A stretch of DNA of 64,000 nucleotides from an uncultured Clostridia bacterium (GTDB lineage: Bacteria > Bacillota > Clostridia > Christensenellales > UBA1242). Made by a program: the position numbers and the translations under genes. The DNA lies in NCBI GenBank assembly GCA_944383915.1, contig CALWRJ010000013.1, positions 37,271 through 101,270 on the forward strand, written 5' to 3'. Under the pieces are notes generated by a model that had not been told where the DNA came from, ran no database searches, and worked only from the letters and a program-made list of their open reading frames with translations. Below are positions 33,486 through 43,012 of the stretch, in pieces (the first letter of the stretch is position 1; each line of letters begins with the position of its first letter).

Positions 33486-33974
33486 TTAATATGTAGGGGC
33501 GGGGAAACAATTACCGTCTGGACAATTGATTTCATAATTTTGCGTTGTTTCATTATTCAAAACGGAATTTTGTTCATTTTGATTAGTATCAAGCATATTA
33601 TTTTCGCTTGCATTGTTTAAATTATTAGTTTCAATATTATTTGAGTTTGATTGCGAAACTATATCATTTTGTTGATTTTCATTTTGATTGAAATCGTCTA
33701 AATTTTGAGTTTGCTGAACACTTGGTTCACTTTTATTTGGCGCGTTTGTTTCTGGCGGATTTAGGACATCGGTCATCCAAACTTGCGCACCAAAAACTAG
33801 CGCAAAAGTAGCCAGAAAGGTAAAATAAACCGCTATACCAACTTTCTTTTTAGTTGAAATCAAAGGCTCTTTTTTTGCTTCCTTTTTCTCTTTTTCTTTT
33901 TCAATTTTACCGCCTGCTTTTGCTGTTTTTGCAGTCGTTTTCGCTTCTTTATTTTTACTTTTTTTCGTTGCCAT
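33486..33974 (-). CDS. Single-pass membrane protein with Asn/Gln-rich tail
   Basis: 162 residues. The N-terminal 44 residues are almost all Lys, Ala, Glu and Thr (cytoplasmic). A membrane helix lies at ~45-66 (VGIAVYFTFLATFALVFGAQ), and a long Asn/Gln-rich extracellular tail ends CPDGNCFPAPTY. The two closing Cys could form a disulfide. No family recognised; composition suggests a cell-surface tether or linker. GGAGTATC precedes the ATG. Confidence 0.72.
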   Translation of the reverse strand: MATKKSKNKEAKTTAKTAKAGGKIEKEKEKKEAKKEPLISTKKKVGIAVYFTFLATFALVFGAQVWMTDVLNPPETNAPNKSEPSVQQTQNLDDFNQNENQQNDIVSQSNSNNIETNNLNNASENNMLDTNQNEQNSVLNNETTQNYEINCPDGNCFPAPTY

Positions 33975-34056
33975 AAAGATACTCCTAAAATTTTCTACAT
34001 ATAATTTGCGGAATAAAAATAAAATTATACATAAAAAGCAACAAAAAAATAAAGCC

Positions 34057-34851
34057 CTACGACTTTATTCTATAAATATTGCCAACGCTATGTTGTTTTG
34101 CGATGTCTACATAAATTTCTTTTGCCAGTTCGCCACCATTTCGCGCCACTGTATCATTTAGAGCCTTTAAAACAAGTTCTGGCGTGTTATTTTCCTCGCT
34201 TAAATGCGCCGCAATCAACCCACGAATACCATAACCAAGCATCTTTAATACGGCTTCAGCGCTATCTTTATTGTTTAAATGCCCGCGCTTTGATAAAATT
34301 CGCTGTTTTAGATAAATAGGGTATCTAGGGTTATTCATAAGGCGGGGAATATCGTGGTTCGCTTCAAGTATAACCAAACTGCTATCTGCTAAATTTTTAA
34401 TAATTCCATCATTAATAAAACCTAAATCTGTCGCGTAACTAATCTTTTTGTTGCCATCGTATACACTATAACCTAAGCAGTGCGCCGAATCGTGAGAAAC
34501 ATCGAAAGGGTGAATTGCTAATTCATTTATATAAAAATCATTTCCATATATGCCAATTCGATTTTCAGGAGAAAGGATGCCAACTTTTTCTTGCATAGCG
34601 CTCCAAGTGTCTGGGTGTGCAAAAATTTTACAGTTGTGCGCGCGCGCAAATGTCCCCAAGCCTTTTATGTGGTCGTTATGCTCGTGAGTTACTATTATAC
34701 TATCAATAGAATTAGGTTCAACACCAATAATTTTTAGCCTTTTTTCAAGTTCACTCTTAGTTAATCCAGCATCGATTAAAATGCGAGTTTGTTCACCTTC
34801 GATAAAGGTGCTGTTGCCTTTACTTCCGCTCGCTAATACACATACACGCAT
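34057..34851 (-). CDS. walJ: Metallo-beta-lactamase fold hydrolase, WalJ/YycJ type
   Basis: 264 residues. MRVCVLASGSKGNSTFIEG is the family's characteristic start, and THEHNDH (residues ~54-60) is the metal-binding HxHxDH motif. NHDIPRLMNNPRYPIYLKQR and HLSEENNTPELV are also typical. In Bacillus the gene lies in the WalRK operon, but no two-component genes are adjacent here. Likely a cytoplasmic 5'-nuclease-like enzyme. ATG lies 44 bases from the SDR gene on the same strand. Confidence 0.9.
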   Translation of the reverse strand: MRVCVLASGSKGNSTFIEGEQTRILIDAGLTKSELEKRLKIIGVEPNSIDSIIVTHEHNDHIKGLGTFARAHNCKIFAHPDTWSAMQEKVGILSPENRIGIYGNDFYINELAIHPFDVSHDSAHCLGYSVYDGNKKISYATDLGFINDGIIKNLADSSLVILEANHDIPRLMNNPRYPIYLKQRILSKRGHLNNKDSAEAVLKMLGYGIRGLIAAHLSEENNTPELVLKALNDTVARNGGELAKEIYVDIAKQHSVGNIYRIKS

Positions 34852-34894
34852 TATTTTTGTCCTTTTAAGTATTTTAAAAAGGCGAATTTACGCC

Positions 34895-35686
34895 TTATTT
34901 TGCATACATTTTGTATAAAATTTTTAAAACAAGTTTTTCAGGTAGTATTCGATTTAAAAACCTAAATAATTTGTATTTTGTGCCAACGGTTTTTGTCGCT
35001 GGCATTTTCTTTTTTTCAACGACTTTGCATATTTCAGTTGCGACTTCGTGCGGGGTCATACCATTTGCTTCATCTTGCTCCATTCGAGCAACACTTCTTT
35101 TACTACGCTCACCGTAGACTTCGTCATTTTCAAGTTCCGTTTTTGCACGATTTTTAGTGAAATTAGTCTTAACATCACCAGGCATAACACAACAAACTTG
35201 TACACCTAGTGGGCGTAACTCATTTTTAAGCGCCAAACTAAAACCAAGTACGCCGTATTTTGTGGCGGTATAAAGTGCTTGAAAGGGGAGAGCAAAATAA
35301 GATGCAACCGAGCCGATATTAATTATAAAGCCCTTTGTTTCGCGCAAAGCAGGGAGTGCGCAAGAGCACATATTGATGACTCCTAATAAGTTTACATCGA
35401 TAATGCGTTCTATATCCTCGGCAGGTTCGCGCTCAACAGCACCACTAATTCCTACGCCCGCATTATTAATTATTCCGTCAATTTTGCCAACTTCATCTAA
35501 AATCGTAGTCAACGCAAAATAGACGGATTCGCGTTCCGCCACATTACACGCGACAAATTTAATTCGCTCATCGTTCGGTTTTTCACGAGAAAGTGAATAC
35601 ACCAAATAACCTTTTTCGATAAGTTGTTGCGCGGTCGCAAGTCCAATTCCACTTGAACCGCCTGTGATAACAATTACTTTTTTCAT
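34895..35686 (-). CDS. Short-chain dehydrogenase/reductase
   Basis: 263 residues. NAD(P)-binding Rossmann fold: ITGGSSGIGLATAQQL (residues ~6-21), NNAGVGISG, the catalytic Ser in INIGSVASYF and YTATKYG (Tyr-x-x-x-Lys). PGDVKTNFTK and a basic C-terminus follow. Substrate unknown; overall similar to SDRs acting on lipids or sugars. Transcribed upstream of walJ on the same strand. Confidence 0.88.
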   Translation of the reverse strand: MKKVIVITGGSSGIGLATAQQLIEKGYLVYSLSREKPNDERIKFVACNVAERESVYFALTTILDEVGKIDGIINNAGVGISGAVEREPAEDIERIIDVNLLGVINMCSCALPALRETKGFIINIGSVASYFALPFQALYTATKYGVLGFSLALKNELRPLGVQVCCVMPGDVKTNFTKNRAKTELENDEVYGERSKRSVARMEQDEANGMTPHEVATEICKVVEKKKMPATKTVGTKYKLFRFLNRILPEKLVLKILYKMYAK

Positions 35687-35839
35687 AATACTTGATTATA
35701 GCACAAATTTTTTATTTTGCAAAGTTTTAACAAAAGATTTCAAGATTTCTCAAAATTTCCCAAAAACTTGCAATTTATTTTATTCTAAAAATTTTGCGAA
35801 CTTTCTCACAAGTCTTATAATTTTTATAAGGAGCGTGTG

Positions 35840-38116
35840 ATGAATAAAAAAATTCTTTATCCTACTATTAAGTATGTGTTATTTTTTGCATTGTTATACA
35901 TTTTACAATGTGCAAGTATTCAAGAAATACATCCTTTTGCTTTTGGAATGCTGTTTGCACTAGTGTGGTGCAATCAAAAAATTTATATTTTAGCGCCGAT
36001 GTATTTGCTCGCTGGCTTTTTGTGCAGTTTTGATTTGACTCATCTATTAATTGATTTAATTTGCGTGATTGTATTTAGTCTGGCATATTTTTTGCATTAT
36101 AAATTTAAAAAGCCCCTGCGTCCGTGGCTAATAGGGATATACGCATTTCTTTCGCAATTTGGTATGCTTTATTTTAGTTTTACAAACCCAGATACAGTAT
36201 TTTCAGGAATTGTAACTCTAATTTTAGGTATGATTGCAATGTATGCATACCTTCATATTCTACAAAGTGTAATTTTGCGCGGGGTAAGGCGAAAATTTTT
36301 AATAGACGAAGTAATTTCCGCTGGGGTGCTAGTATTTGCTGTCGGTGTTGGACTTTATTCTATTCCAATGGGTGAATATATCTATTTTGGGATTTTAGCA
36401 TTTTTTGTGCTTTTCATAGGGTATGTTTTTGATGCTACCACATTACTATTGTTTGCTCTTGCAATAGGGCTTGGCGCTTCATTTTCCGCAGAACAATTTT
36501 TATATGTTTCTCAAAGTCTAATGCTCGCGCTAGCCGTTTGTGCTACAAAAAGTACAAAACGAGTATTATCGTGTATTGCTGTCGTGCTGGTTGATATAAT
36601 TGTAGGGCTATATTTCTTGCCAAGTTATACACTATACAATTTGCTCGCAACTATGCTTGGGGTGGTGCTCTTTATTTTAATACCAAATAGAACGATTGAA
36701 AAGATTATCTCATTCACTATTGCAGAAAATGAGTATACCGCTGTCCGTTCTATTATCAATCGAAATCGAAAAAATCTATGTAATAGGCTATATGAGTTGA
36801 GTGAAGTTTTCTCTAATATGAAAAGCGCATTTAATGGTATGGTAAATAAAAATTACGATTTCGATACCGCAAATGAATACCTAGCAAGCGAAGTAAAACA
36901 GCAAATGTGTTTAAGCTGTGCAAATAAAAATGAGTGCCTCCGCATTCAAGCAACAGATACCGACCGTGCTATACGCGAAATGCTCCAATTCGCATACGAC
37001 CGTGGCAAAGTTACTCTTATTGATGTTCCCGCTAACTTATGCGCACATTGCCAAAAGTTGAATGCCTTGATTGGTTTAGTTAATAATCTAGTTAGTGAAT
37101 ATAAGACTAATTTACAGGGTAAAAGAAATTTAGACAGTGGGCGTTTGCTATTAGGCGACCAAATGTACGGTGTATCTGAAATTATGAAGTCGCTTGCTAC
37201 CGAAGTATCTTTAAATATTTCGTTTGACTCTAATTTAGAGCAAAAAATTATTGAAAATCTAATGTATGAAGGCGTTGTTTGTAGCGAAGCTGTCGTTTAT
37301 CATAAACAAGAAAAAATATATAGCATTACACTTGTTTTAAAAAAGAGTAATTTTGAAAAAAATCTTTGTAACAAGATAATTTCAAAAACTCTAAATATCC
37401 CTATGGAAGTTACTTCTGTAACAAATGGCGAAAAGGCAGGGTATGTGGTTGTTAGTATGGAAAACGCCTCTCGATATGATATAATTTTTGGTTCTGCGGG
37501 GGCGGTTATGGCGGACAGTCAAAAAAGCGGAGATACGCATTCCGTTTTAAAACTTAAAGACCGCAAAATTTTGCTTGCGCTTTCAGACGGAATGGGGAGT
37601 GGTATAAATGCCGAACGGACCAGCAGTATGGCACTAGGGTTAATTGAAAATTTTTACCGTGCTGGTTTTGATAATAGCCTAATTTTATCTAGCGTAAATA
37701 AACTTTTAAGTTTAAGCGGTGAGGAAACATTTACTGCTATTGATGTGGCAGTATTAGATTTATTTGACGGTACTTGCGATATGATAAAACTAGGTTCTCC
37801 CGTAACTTATATAAAACGACAAAATGATTTTATAAGACTTGATGCAGGGGCGATGCCATTAGGTATATTAGACGAATTAAAGCCAAATATTCGCTCGTTT
37901 ACTTTAAATGATGGTGATATGCTCGTTTTACTTACTGACGGAGTAAGTGACGCTTTTTCAAATTTAGATGAACTAGATGAAATAATTAGTACGTTAGATA
38001 CGACAAATCCGCAAATTTTAGCAAATAAAATTTTAGATACCGCACTTCAAAAATCGAAAAACTACCCACTAGATGATATGACCGTCTTAATTTGTAGGAT
38101 ATTTTCGAAGTTTTAA
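35840..38116 (+). CDS. spoIIE: Stage II sporulation protein E-like phosphatase
   Basis: About 758 residues. The first ~300 residues form some ten membrane helices. A linker with Cys pairs follows (CLSCANKNEC, CAHC at ~355-400), then a PP2C-type phosphatase domain (ALSDGMGSGINAERTSS, LGSPVTYIKR, LVLLTDGVSDAF, LDDMTVLI). SpoIIE dephosphorylates SpoIIAA to activate sigma-F. GTG 35837 precedes ATG 35840; AAGGAGC spacing favours the ATG. spoIIE next to tilS is the usual Firmicutes order. It implies that the organism sporulates or descends from sporulating ancestors. Confidence 0.9.
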   Translation: MNKKILYPTIKYVLFFALLYILQCASIQEIHPFAFGMLFALVWCNQKIYILAPMYLLAGFLCSFDLTHLLIDLICVIVFSLAYFLHYKFKKPLRPWLIGIYAFLSQFGMLYFSFTNPDTVFSGIVTLILGMIAMYAYLHILQSVILRGVRRKFLIDEVISAGVLVFAVGVGLYSIPMGEYIYFGILAFFVLFIGYVFDATTLLLFALAIGLGASFSAEQFLYVSQSLMLALAVCATKSTKRVLSCIAVVLVDIIVGLYFLPSYTLYNLLATMLGVVLFILIPNRTIEKIISFTIAENEYTAVRSIINRNRKNLCNRLYELSEVFSNMKSAFNGMVNKNYDFDTANEYLASEVKQQMCLSCANKNECLRIQATDTDRAIREMLQFAYDRGKVTLIDVPANLCAHCQKLNALIGLVNNLVSEYKTNLQGKRNLDSGRLLLGDQMYGVSEIMKSLATEVSLNISFDSNLEQKIIENLMYEGVVCSEAVVYHKQEKIYSITLVLKKSNFEKNLCNKIISKTLNIPMEVTSVTNGEKAGYVVVSMENASRYDIIFGSAGAVMADSQKSGDTHSVLKLKDRKILLALSDGMGSGINAERTSSMALGLIENFYRAGFDNSLILSSVNKLLSLSGEETFTAIDVAVLDLFDGTCDMIKLGSPVTYIKRQNDFIRLDAGAMPLGILDELKPNIRSFTLNDGDMLVLLTDGVSDAFSNLDELDEIISTLDTTNPQILANKILDTALQKSKNYPLDDMTVLICRIFSKF

Positions 38117-38185
38117 CATTAATTTCCCTTTCTCTATTGAATTAACCTTTATTTTATTGTATAATATAATTAAGGAGAACAAAAT

Positions 38186-39529
38186 ATGGAGAAAGTTATT
38201 GATTTCATCTTATCACAAAAATTTTTTAAACCAGGCAGTTTGGTTGGTATTGGTGTTAGTGGCGGTTCAGATAGTATGGCTTTACTTCACTTACTAAATG
38301 CAAACAAGGAAAAACTCGATATAGACATTGTTGCAATCAATGTAATTCACGGCACGCGCGAGCGCGATGAAGCAGAAGCCATTTTTGTAGAAGATTACTG
38401 TAAAGAACACCATATCCGTTTCCATAAGTTTAGAGTAGAAGCAGGGTTGCTTGCTAAACAAAAAGGAATGGGGCTAGAGGAGGCTTGCAGAACCGCTCGT
38501 TATGGCGTTTTTGATAGTTTGAGGAAACGAGGGATTGTTGATTATATCGCACTTGCTCATCATCAACGCGACCAAGCCGAAACAATTCTTATGCACATTT
38601 TACGCGGTAGTGGGCTAAAAGGGGCTGGTGGAATGGACTATGTCCGCGATGATTATTATGTTCGTCCGCTATTAGATACTGATAAAGATAGTATTATGCG
38701 TTATGTATATGAAAATGAGATTCCATATCTCGAGGACGAGACGAATCAAGATACAACTATTTCGCGAAATCTAATTAGACAAGTTGTTATGCCAGAATTA
38801 AGGCGTGTTTGGCCTAATCTCGATAGGACACTATCAAATTTTGGTAAGACTTGTAAGGAAGATGACAAAGTTATTCGCGATAGCATAAATTTCGATGCCG
38901 TTCTTTATCGAGAAAATGTAGTGAAAATTCCGCTTACTTATTTTGTGTACAGCAATTCTTATATTTTTAGACTAATTGATGATTGTTTAAATAAATTAGG
39001 AATTACGCAAAATTTTGAACGCAAGCATTTTGTAATGATTCGCGATTTAGTAAAGGCGGAAAACGGAACAAAGATTGATTTACCAGAAAATGTTACAGCG
39101 TTTAAAGAATATGAGTATATTACTCTTTCACATAAAAAGCCTAAAATTGAAATTAACACAGAATGGGACTTTAAAATCGGTACAATAAAATTTGGTGATT
39201 ATGGCAAACTAACTGTTAAACGTGCAAAGAATCCTGAAAAAGTTGAAGGGTATTTACTTGTAGACCTTGATAAAATCCCACCAAATGCAGTTTGGCGCGT
39301 TCGCAAAGAAGGTGATTTTATCGAAAAGTTTGGTGGTGGTATTCGTAAAATAAAAAGTTATCTAAATGATAAAAAAGTGCCCGCAAGAATTAGAAATTAT
39401 TTACCTGTGCTAGCGGTTGGAAGTGAAGTGTATGCAGTCGCTGGTGTTGATATAAGTGAACAATTAAGAGTGACAGATGAAACTAAACATTGTGGTTTAA
39501 TTAAGTATGATATGCAAAATTGGGTATAA
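38186..39529 (+). CDS. tilS: tRNA(Ile)-lysidine synthase
   Basis: 447 residues. Converts C34 to lysidine in tRNA-Ile(CAU). The PP-loop GVSGGSDSMALL (~22-33) is present, with ALAHHQRDQAETILMHILRG and ETNQDTTISRNLIR typical of TilS. C-terminal TilS domains follow (VWRVRKEGDFIEKFGGG). AAGGAGAAC precedes ATG 38186. hpt and ftsH, which often follow, are absent. Confidence 0.94.
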   Translation: MEKVIDFILSQKFFKPGSLVGIGVSGGSDSMALLHLLNANKEKLDIDIVAINVIHGTRERDEAEAIFVEDYCKEHHIRFHKFRVEAGLLAKQKGMGLEEACRTARYGVFDSLRKRGIVDYIALAHHQRDQAETILMHILRGSGLKGAGGMDYVRDDYYVRPLLDTDKDSIMRYVYENEIPYLEDETNQDTTISRNLIRQVVMPELRRVWPNLDRTLSNFGKTCKEDDKVIRDSINFDAVLYRENVVKIPLTYFVYSNSYIFRLIDDCLNKLGITQNFERKHFVMIRDLVKAENGTKIDLPENVTAFKEYEYITLSHKKPKIEINTEWDFKIGTIKFGDYGKLTVKRAKNPEKVEGYLLVDLDKIPPNAVWRVRKEGDFIEKFGGGIRKIKSYLNDKKVPARIRNYLPVLAVGSEVYAVAGVDISEQLRVTDETKHCGLIKYDMQNWV

Positions 39530-39543
39530 AAGCCCAATTTTTT
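39517..39543 (+). terminator. tilS terminator
   Basis: AAATTGGG (39517-39524) pairs with CCCAATTT (39533-39540), overlapping the tilS stop codon. Confidence 0.75.
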
Positions 39544-39624
39544 ATATTTTTCTTTGACAAAGCCGTTTAATAATGATATATTATTTCTATAATATTTAAC
39601 TAGATATACTTTAGGTGTGTTGGT

Positions 39625-41187
39625 ATGGACGACAAAGAACAAAAGAAACCGCTAAAAGAGGTAACTCAGCCTATCTTGTTTTCAAACAAGACTTTTTCTG
39701 CTTGCCATTTAAAATTGAAGTTTTATTCTAATAAACAAGGCGCAAAAAAATCACAAGATGAATTTAAATTAACTACTAATGATATAGTTGCCGAAGATAA
39801 CAAAAAAGATATTTTATCCGAAACAATAACAACAGAAAATGCCATACCACACCTTTTAGAAGAGGCGACCAAAGATGCCGAAGTAAAAGAGTCTATGGAA
39901 TCTACCATAGATTCGGTTAAAAAACAACAAACCAACAAAAAACGATGGCTTAATGTAGGTTTTTTGTTACTTAACCTAGCAATTTTAGCAATAATATTTT
40001 ATTTCCAATTTACAAATGAAGCCCCTGTTTCTTTTGGTGAATTATTATCAAGTAGGGTAAATTGGTGGTGGCTAATTGTTGCAGTATTATTATTCTTTTT
40101 AGTAAATGTCGTTGATTCTTTAAGAGTATATTTTGCTATTAAAAAAGTTTCAGGGCGGAGTCGACCGTGGCTTAGTTTTAAAAGCACTATTTGTTGTAGG
40201 TTTTACGATGCCATAACTCCTTTAGCAACAGGTGGTCAACCTTTCCAAGCCTTTTATTTAAACAAGCGTGGACTTAATGCAAGTAGTGCTACAAGTGTTC
40301 CGCTAGCAAAGTATATCTATGCGCAAGTTACTTATATGGTATTTAGTATAATTATACTAGTACTAGGAAGTGGAATCGTTGTCGATTTGGTAACTTCACC
40401 ACTTGTTTTATCATTATGCTACATAGGACTTGCTCTAAACCTTGTTTTAATTTTAGCAATTGTATTCCTTTCTGTTAGTAAAAAAGTTGCTCCGCGTATG
40501 ATGTTTGGTATACTAAAAATGCTCAAATGGATGCACTTAATAAAGGACTCACGCACAACATTTAAGAAAGTTATGCGCGTAGTTAAGGACTATATCAAAA
40601 CATTTAGAATGTTTATGACAAGTGGTTGGCTTGTTTTTGTAGAGTTTTTACTAAGTATATTGTTTTTACTATTAAACTATTCAATCGCATTTGCTATTTA
40701 TTGTGTTTTCTGTGAATTTGATATCAGTATGTGGTATACTTGTCTTGTACTACAATTAGTGTGCGACCTTGCTATTAGTTTTATTCCAATTCCGGGTGGT
40801 GCTGGTACAGCAGAACTATCATTCCAGTCGCTTTTTGCCTCATTTTTCCCGTCAAGCGTCTTTGTTTGGGCGATACTATTTTATAGAATCTTGACTTATT
40901 ATGGATACTTAATTCAAGGTGGCTTGTTACTTCTTTATGATTTTGCAATTGGTAACAAAAAAATCGAGCCTATGCTACAACGCTTTAAAGACGAGGACCG
41001 GCGAGCCAAAGAAAGTAATCTTGTAAAAATGCTAGAAGCAAATGGTCAATCTATTGATACGGACACTGAAAAATTGTTAGAACAAAATAATTTGGTAGAT
41101 GATAATTCACCGCCGCAAGATGATGCGGAGGATACAAAAAATAAGGAGTTAGATAATGGAACAGGATTATCCGATAAACAACAATAA
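39625..41187 (+). CDS. Flippase-like / LPG-synthase-transmembrane family protein
   Basis: 520 residues. A cytoplasmic N-terminal ~110-residue Lys/Glu-rich extension is followed by about eight membrane helices. ITPLATGGQPFQAFYLNKRG and IPIPGGAGTAELSFQSLFAS are the conserved motifs of the UPF0104/YbhN/MprF-N family, which includes lipid flippases. The C-terminus is acidic and low-complexity. GTGTGTTGGT precedes ATG 39625. The end overlaps the next gene by 32 bases. Confidence 0.85.
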   Translation: MDDKEQKKPLKEVTQPILFSNKTFSACHLKLKFYSNKQGAKKSQDEFKLTTNDIVAEDNKKDILSETITTENAIPHLLEEATKDAEVKESMESTIDSVKKQQTNKKRWLNVGFLLLNLAILAIIFYFQFTNEAPVSFGELLSSRVNWWWLIVAVLLFFLVNVVDSLRVYFAIKKVSGRSRPWLSFKSTICCRFYDAITPLATGGQPFQAFYLNKRGLNASSATSVPLAKYIYAQVTYMVFSIIILVLGSGIVVDLVTSPLVLSLCYIGLALNLVLILAIVFLSVSKKVAPRMMFGILKMLKWMHLIKDSRTTFKKVMRVVKDYIKTFRMFMTSGWLVFVEFLLSILFLLLNYSIAFAIYCVFCEFDISMWYTCLVLQLVCDLAISFIPIPGGAGTAELSFQSLFASFFPSSVFVWAILFYRILTYYGYLIQGGLLLLYDFAIGNKKIEPMLQRFKDEDRRAKESNLVKMLEANGQSIDTDTEKLLEQNNLVDDNSPPQDDAEDTKNKELDNGTGLSDKQQ

Positions 41188-42655
41188 TAGGCGCTCAAAT
41201 GGTGGTGGGCATAAATGGTATGTATGGCTTTTTATAGCGCTTTTGTGTGCATTACTGTTATGGAGTATGGCGGGCGATGTTATTAAAAATTTATTTATGA
41301 GCCTTCTTGCTGGTATTACTCCTGTAATAATTGCCTTAGTGCTCGCCTTTATATTACTGAGACCTATTGCGTTTATAGAAAATAAATTAATGAAAAACTT
41401 GTTTGTCGGCAACCCTCGAGCAAGCAAGTATAAACGCGCAATTTCTCTTTCTATATTATTTTTGCTAATTATATTGATATTTGTATTACTAATAGTCTTT
41501 GCTGTGCCAAGTTTAATTGATGTTTTCAATCAATTCCAAGGCGATAATTTAACTAATTTAGTAAATAAAGTAAAAGATTCTTTAACTAGTCTAATACAAA
41601 GTATCACAGGGCTTCCAACTGAACAACTAGACGAAGCGGTAACCACTGCAATAAATAATATAGGTGATGGTATTCAGTCTGCTATTACTAATGTAACAGA
41701 AAACATTACTTCATATTTAATGGATACTGCATCATTAATTTTCTCGTTTGTAATGGGCTTAATTATATGTTTCTTAATACTAAAAGACAAAGAACTTATT
41801 TCAAAAACTGCAAAACGCTGGACTTATGCGTACTACAATCGCAAAAGCGCTGAGGAAATTATAACTGTAACACGCCGTACAAACGATATGTTTAACCAGT
41901 ACATTGTTTCAAACCTAATTGTAATGTTTATTGTATTTGTTATTGGTTGGATAGGCTTTCAAATAATGGGTGTGCCGATGGCTGTCGTTATGGCATTGCT
42001 CTTAGGATTGTTCTCAATTATTCCATATCTCGGTGGTTTTATTGCTTGTATCCCACTAGCAGTAGTAACGCTTATGTTTGGCGATACAAGCCTAATGCTT
42101 ATGTCTATAATATTTGCTATAATTGACTGGGCAGTAATTACTACATTTGTACCAGCATTTATTATGAGCAAGAGAATGAATACACGCGCATTACTCTTAG
42201 TAGTTGGTTTAGCGCTTGGTGGTGCAATGTTTGGTGTAGTTGGTATGATTTTGTCTGCACCTATTGTATCGGTAATTACTATTATTTGGCAAGAACGCTT
42301 AAAAGTACGCGAATCAAGGCGCGAATATGAGGAAATGATTGACGCTGGTGTCCTAAGTAGCGAAAATTTATATGATATGTCTGATATGTTAGACCTTACA
42401 CAAGACACTTCTTATAATATACCAGTTGAAAAAGCTGAAGACGATTTTGCTAGACTACAAGCACTAAAATATAAGAAATATAAAACCTCAATAAAAGAGG
42501 ACAAAGAAAAGGGCGATGTCGTGCTTACCACAAAAACTAATAAAAAATCAAAAGTAAGTAAGCGCGAACTTACAAAAATAGATAAGCATGTAGATATTAA
42601 AGAACCTACGGAAAGTAAAAAATCAAGCACAAAAGATGACGAGGATATTGATTAG
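41156..42655 (+). CDS. AI-2E family transporter
   Basis: 499 residues. Seven to eight membrane helices; family motifs are IISKTAKRWTYAYYNRKSAEEI and GLFSIIPYLGGFIACIP near residue ~285. The C-terminal ~100 residues are a charged cytoplasmic tail (Lys/Asp/Glu/Ser). AI-2E members export signals or act as Na+/H+ antiporters, so the substrate is open. AAGGAG precedes ATG 41156, inside the end of the preceding gene, implying coupling. Confidence 0.87.
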   Translation: MEQDYPINNNNRRSNGGGHKWYVWLFIALLCALLLWSMAGDVIKNLFMSLLAGITPVIIALVLAFILLRPIAFIENKLMKNLFVGNPRASKYKRAISLSILFLLIILIFVLLIVFAVPSLIDVFNQFQGDNLTNLVNKVKDSLTSLIQSITGLPTEQLDEAVTTAINNIGDGIQSAITNVTENITSYLMDTASLIFSFVMGLIICFLILKDKELISKTAKRWTYAYYNRKSAEEIITVTRRTNDMFNQYIVSNLIVMFIVFVIGWIGFQIMGVPMAVVMALLLGLFSIIPYLGGFIACIPLAVVTLMFGDTSLMLMSIIFAIIDWAVITTFVPAFIMSKRMNTRALLLVVGLALGGAMFGVVGMILSAPIVSVITIIWQERLKVRESRREYEEMIDAGVLSSENLYDMSDMLDLTQDTSYNIPVEKAEDDFARLQALKYKKYKTSIKEDKEKGDVVLTTKTNKKSKVSKRELTKIDKHVDIKEPTESKKSSTKDDEDID

Positions 42656-42663
42656 CAAAACTG

Positions 42664-42691
42664 CACTCTTTATTTTAGAGAGTGTATTTTT
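42664..42691 (+). terminator. Terminator after the AI-2E gene
   Basis: CACTCT (42664-42669) pairs with AGAGTG (42679-42684), then a T-rich run. Confidence 0.7.
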
Positions 42692-42692
42692 G

Positions 42693-42911
42693 TTAAAATA
42701 AAGTTTGCGTAATTGTGCCGTTTGCCGATAAAATTCTATTTATGCAGTTATTATTCGATGCGTCATCTTGTAATGCAGTTACTCCAGCAAGTGCAATTAA
42801 CGCAATAAGCAAAATTATCAAAATATTAGAGTTTGTAGCAAGGTCTGTATTTGTTGAACCTGCCCAAATTGATATTAATAGAACAATTACAAGAGCCTGA
42901 GAAATTGTCAT
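42693..42911 (-). CDS. Small membrane protein (72 aa)
   Basis: MTISQALVIVLLISIWAGS..., then LATNSNILIILLIALIALAG (second hydrophobic segment) and DDASNNNCINRILSANGTIT. Two predicted membrane segments. The start is preceded by AAGGGGGGGC at good spacing, which favours a real gene over the opposite-strand shadow. Convergent with the AI-2E gene and divergent from uvrC. No family recognised. Confidence 0.5.
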   Translation of the reverse strand: MTISQALVIVLLISIWAGSTNTDLATNSNILIILLIALIALAGVTALQDDASNNNCINRILSANGTITQTLF

Positions 42912-42977
42912 AGTTAGCCCCCCCTTATCTAAATTTAATATGCCAAGCTTACTAATTTTGTTAAATGTAATTTTTTA

Positions 42978-43006
42978 TTGAAATATTTTTAAAAGTGTAG
43001 TATAAT
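42978..43006 (+). promoter_or_regulatory. uvrC promoter, leaderless arrangement
   Basis: TTGAAA (42978-42983)-17-TATAAT (43001-43006). The uvrC ATG begins seven bases after the -10 box, with no ribosome binding site. Confidence 0.68.
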
Positions 43007-43012
43007 AATTTT

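Noticed and set aside
33486-33974. LPXTG or sortase anchoring for the Asn/Gln-rich protein
   Set aside because: No LPXTG-like motif, and the membrane helix is N-terminal rather than C-terminal.
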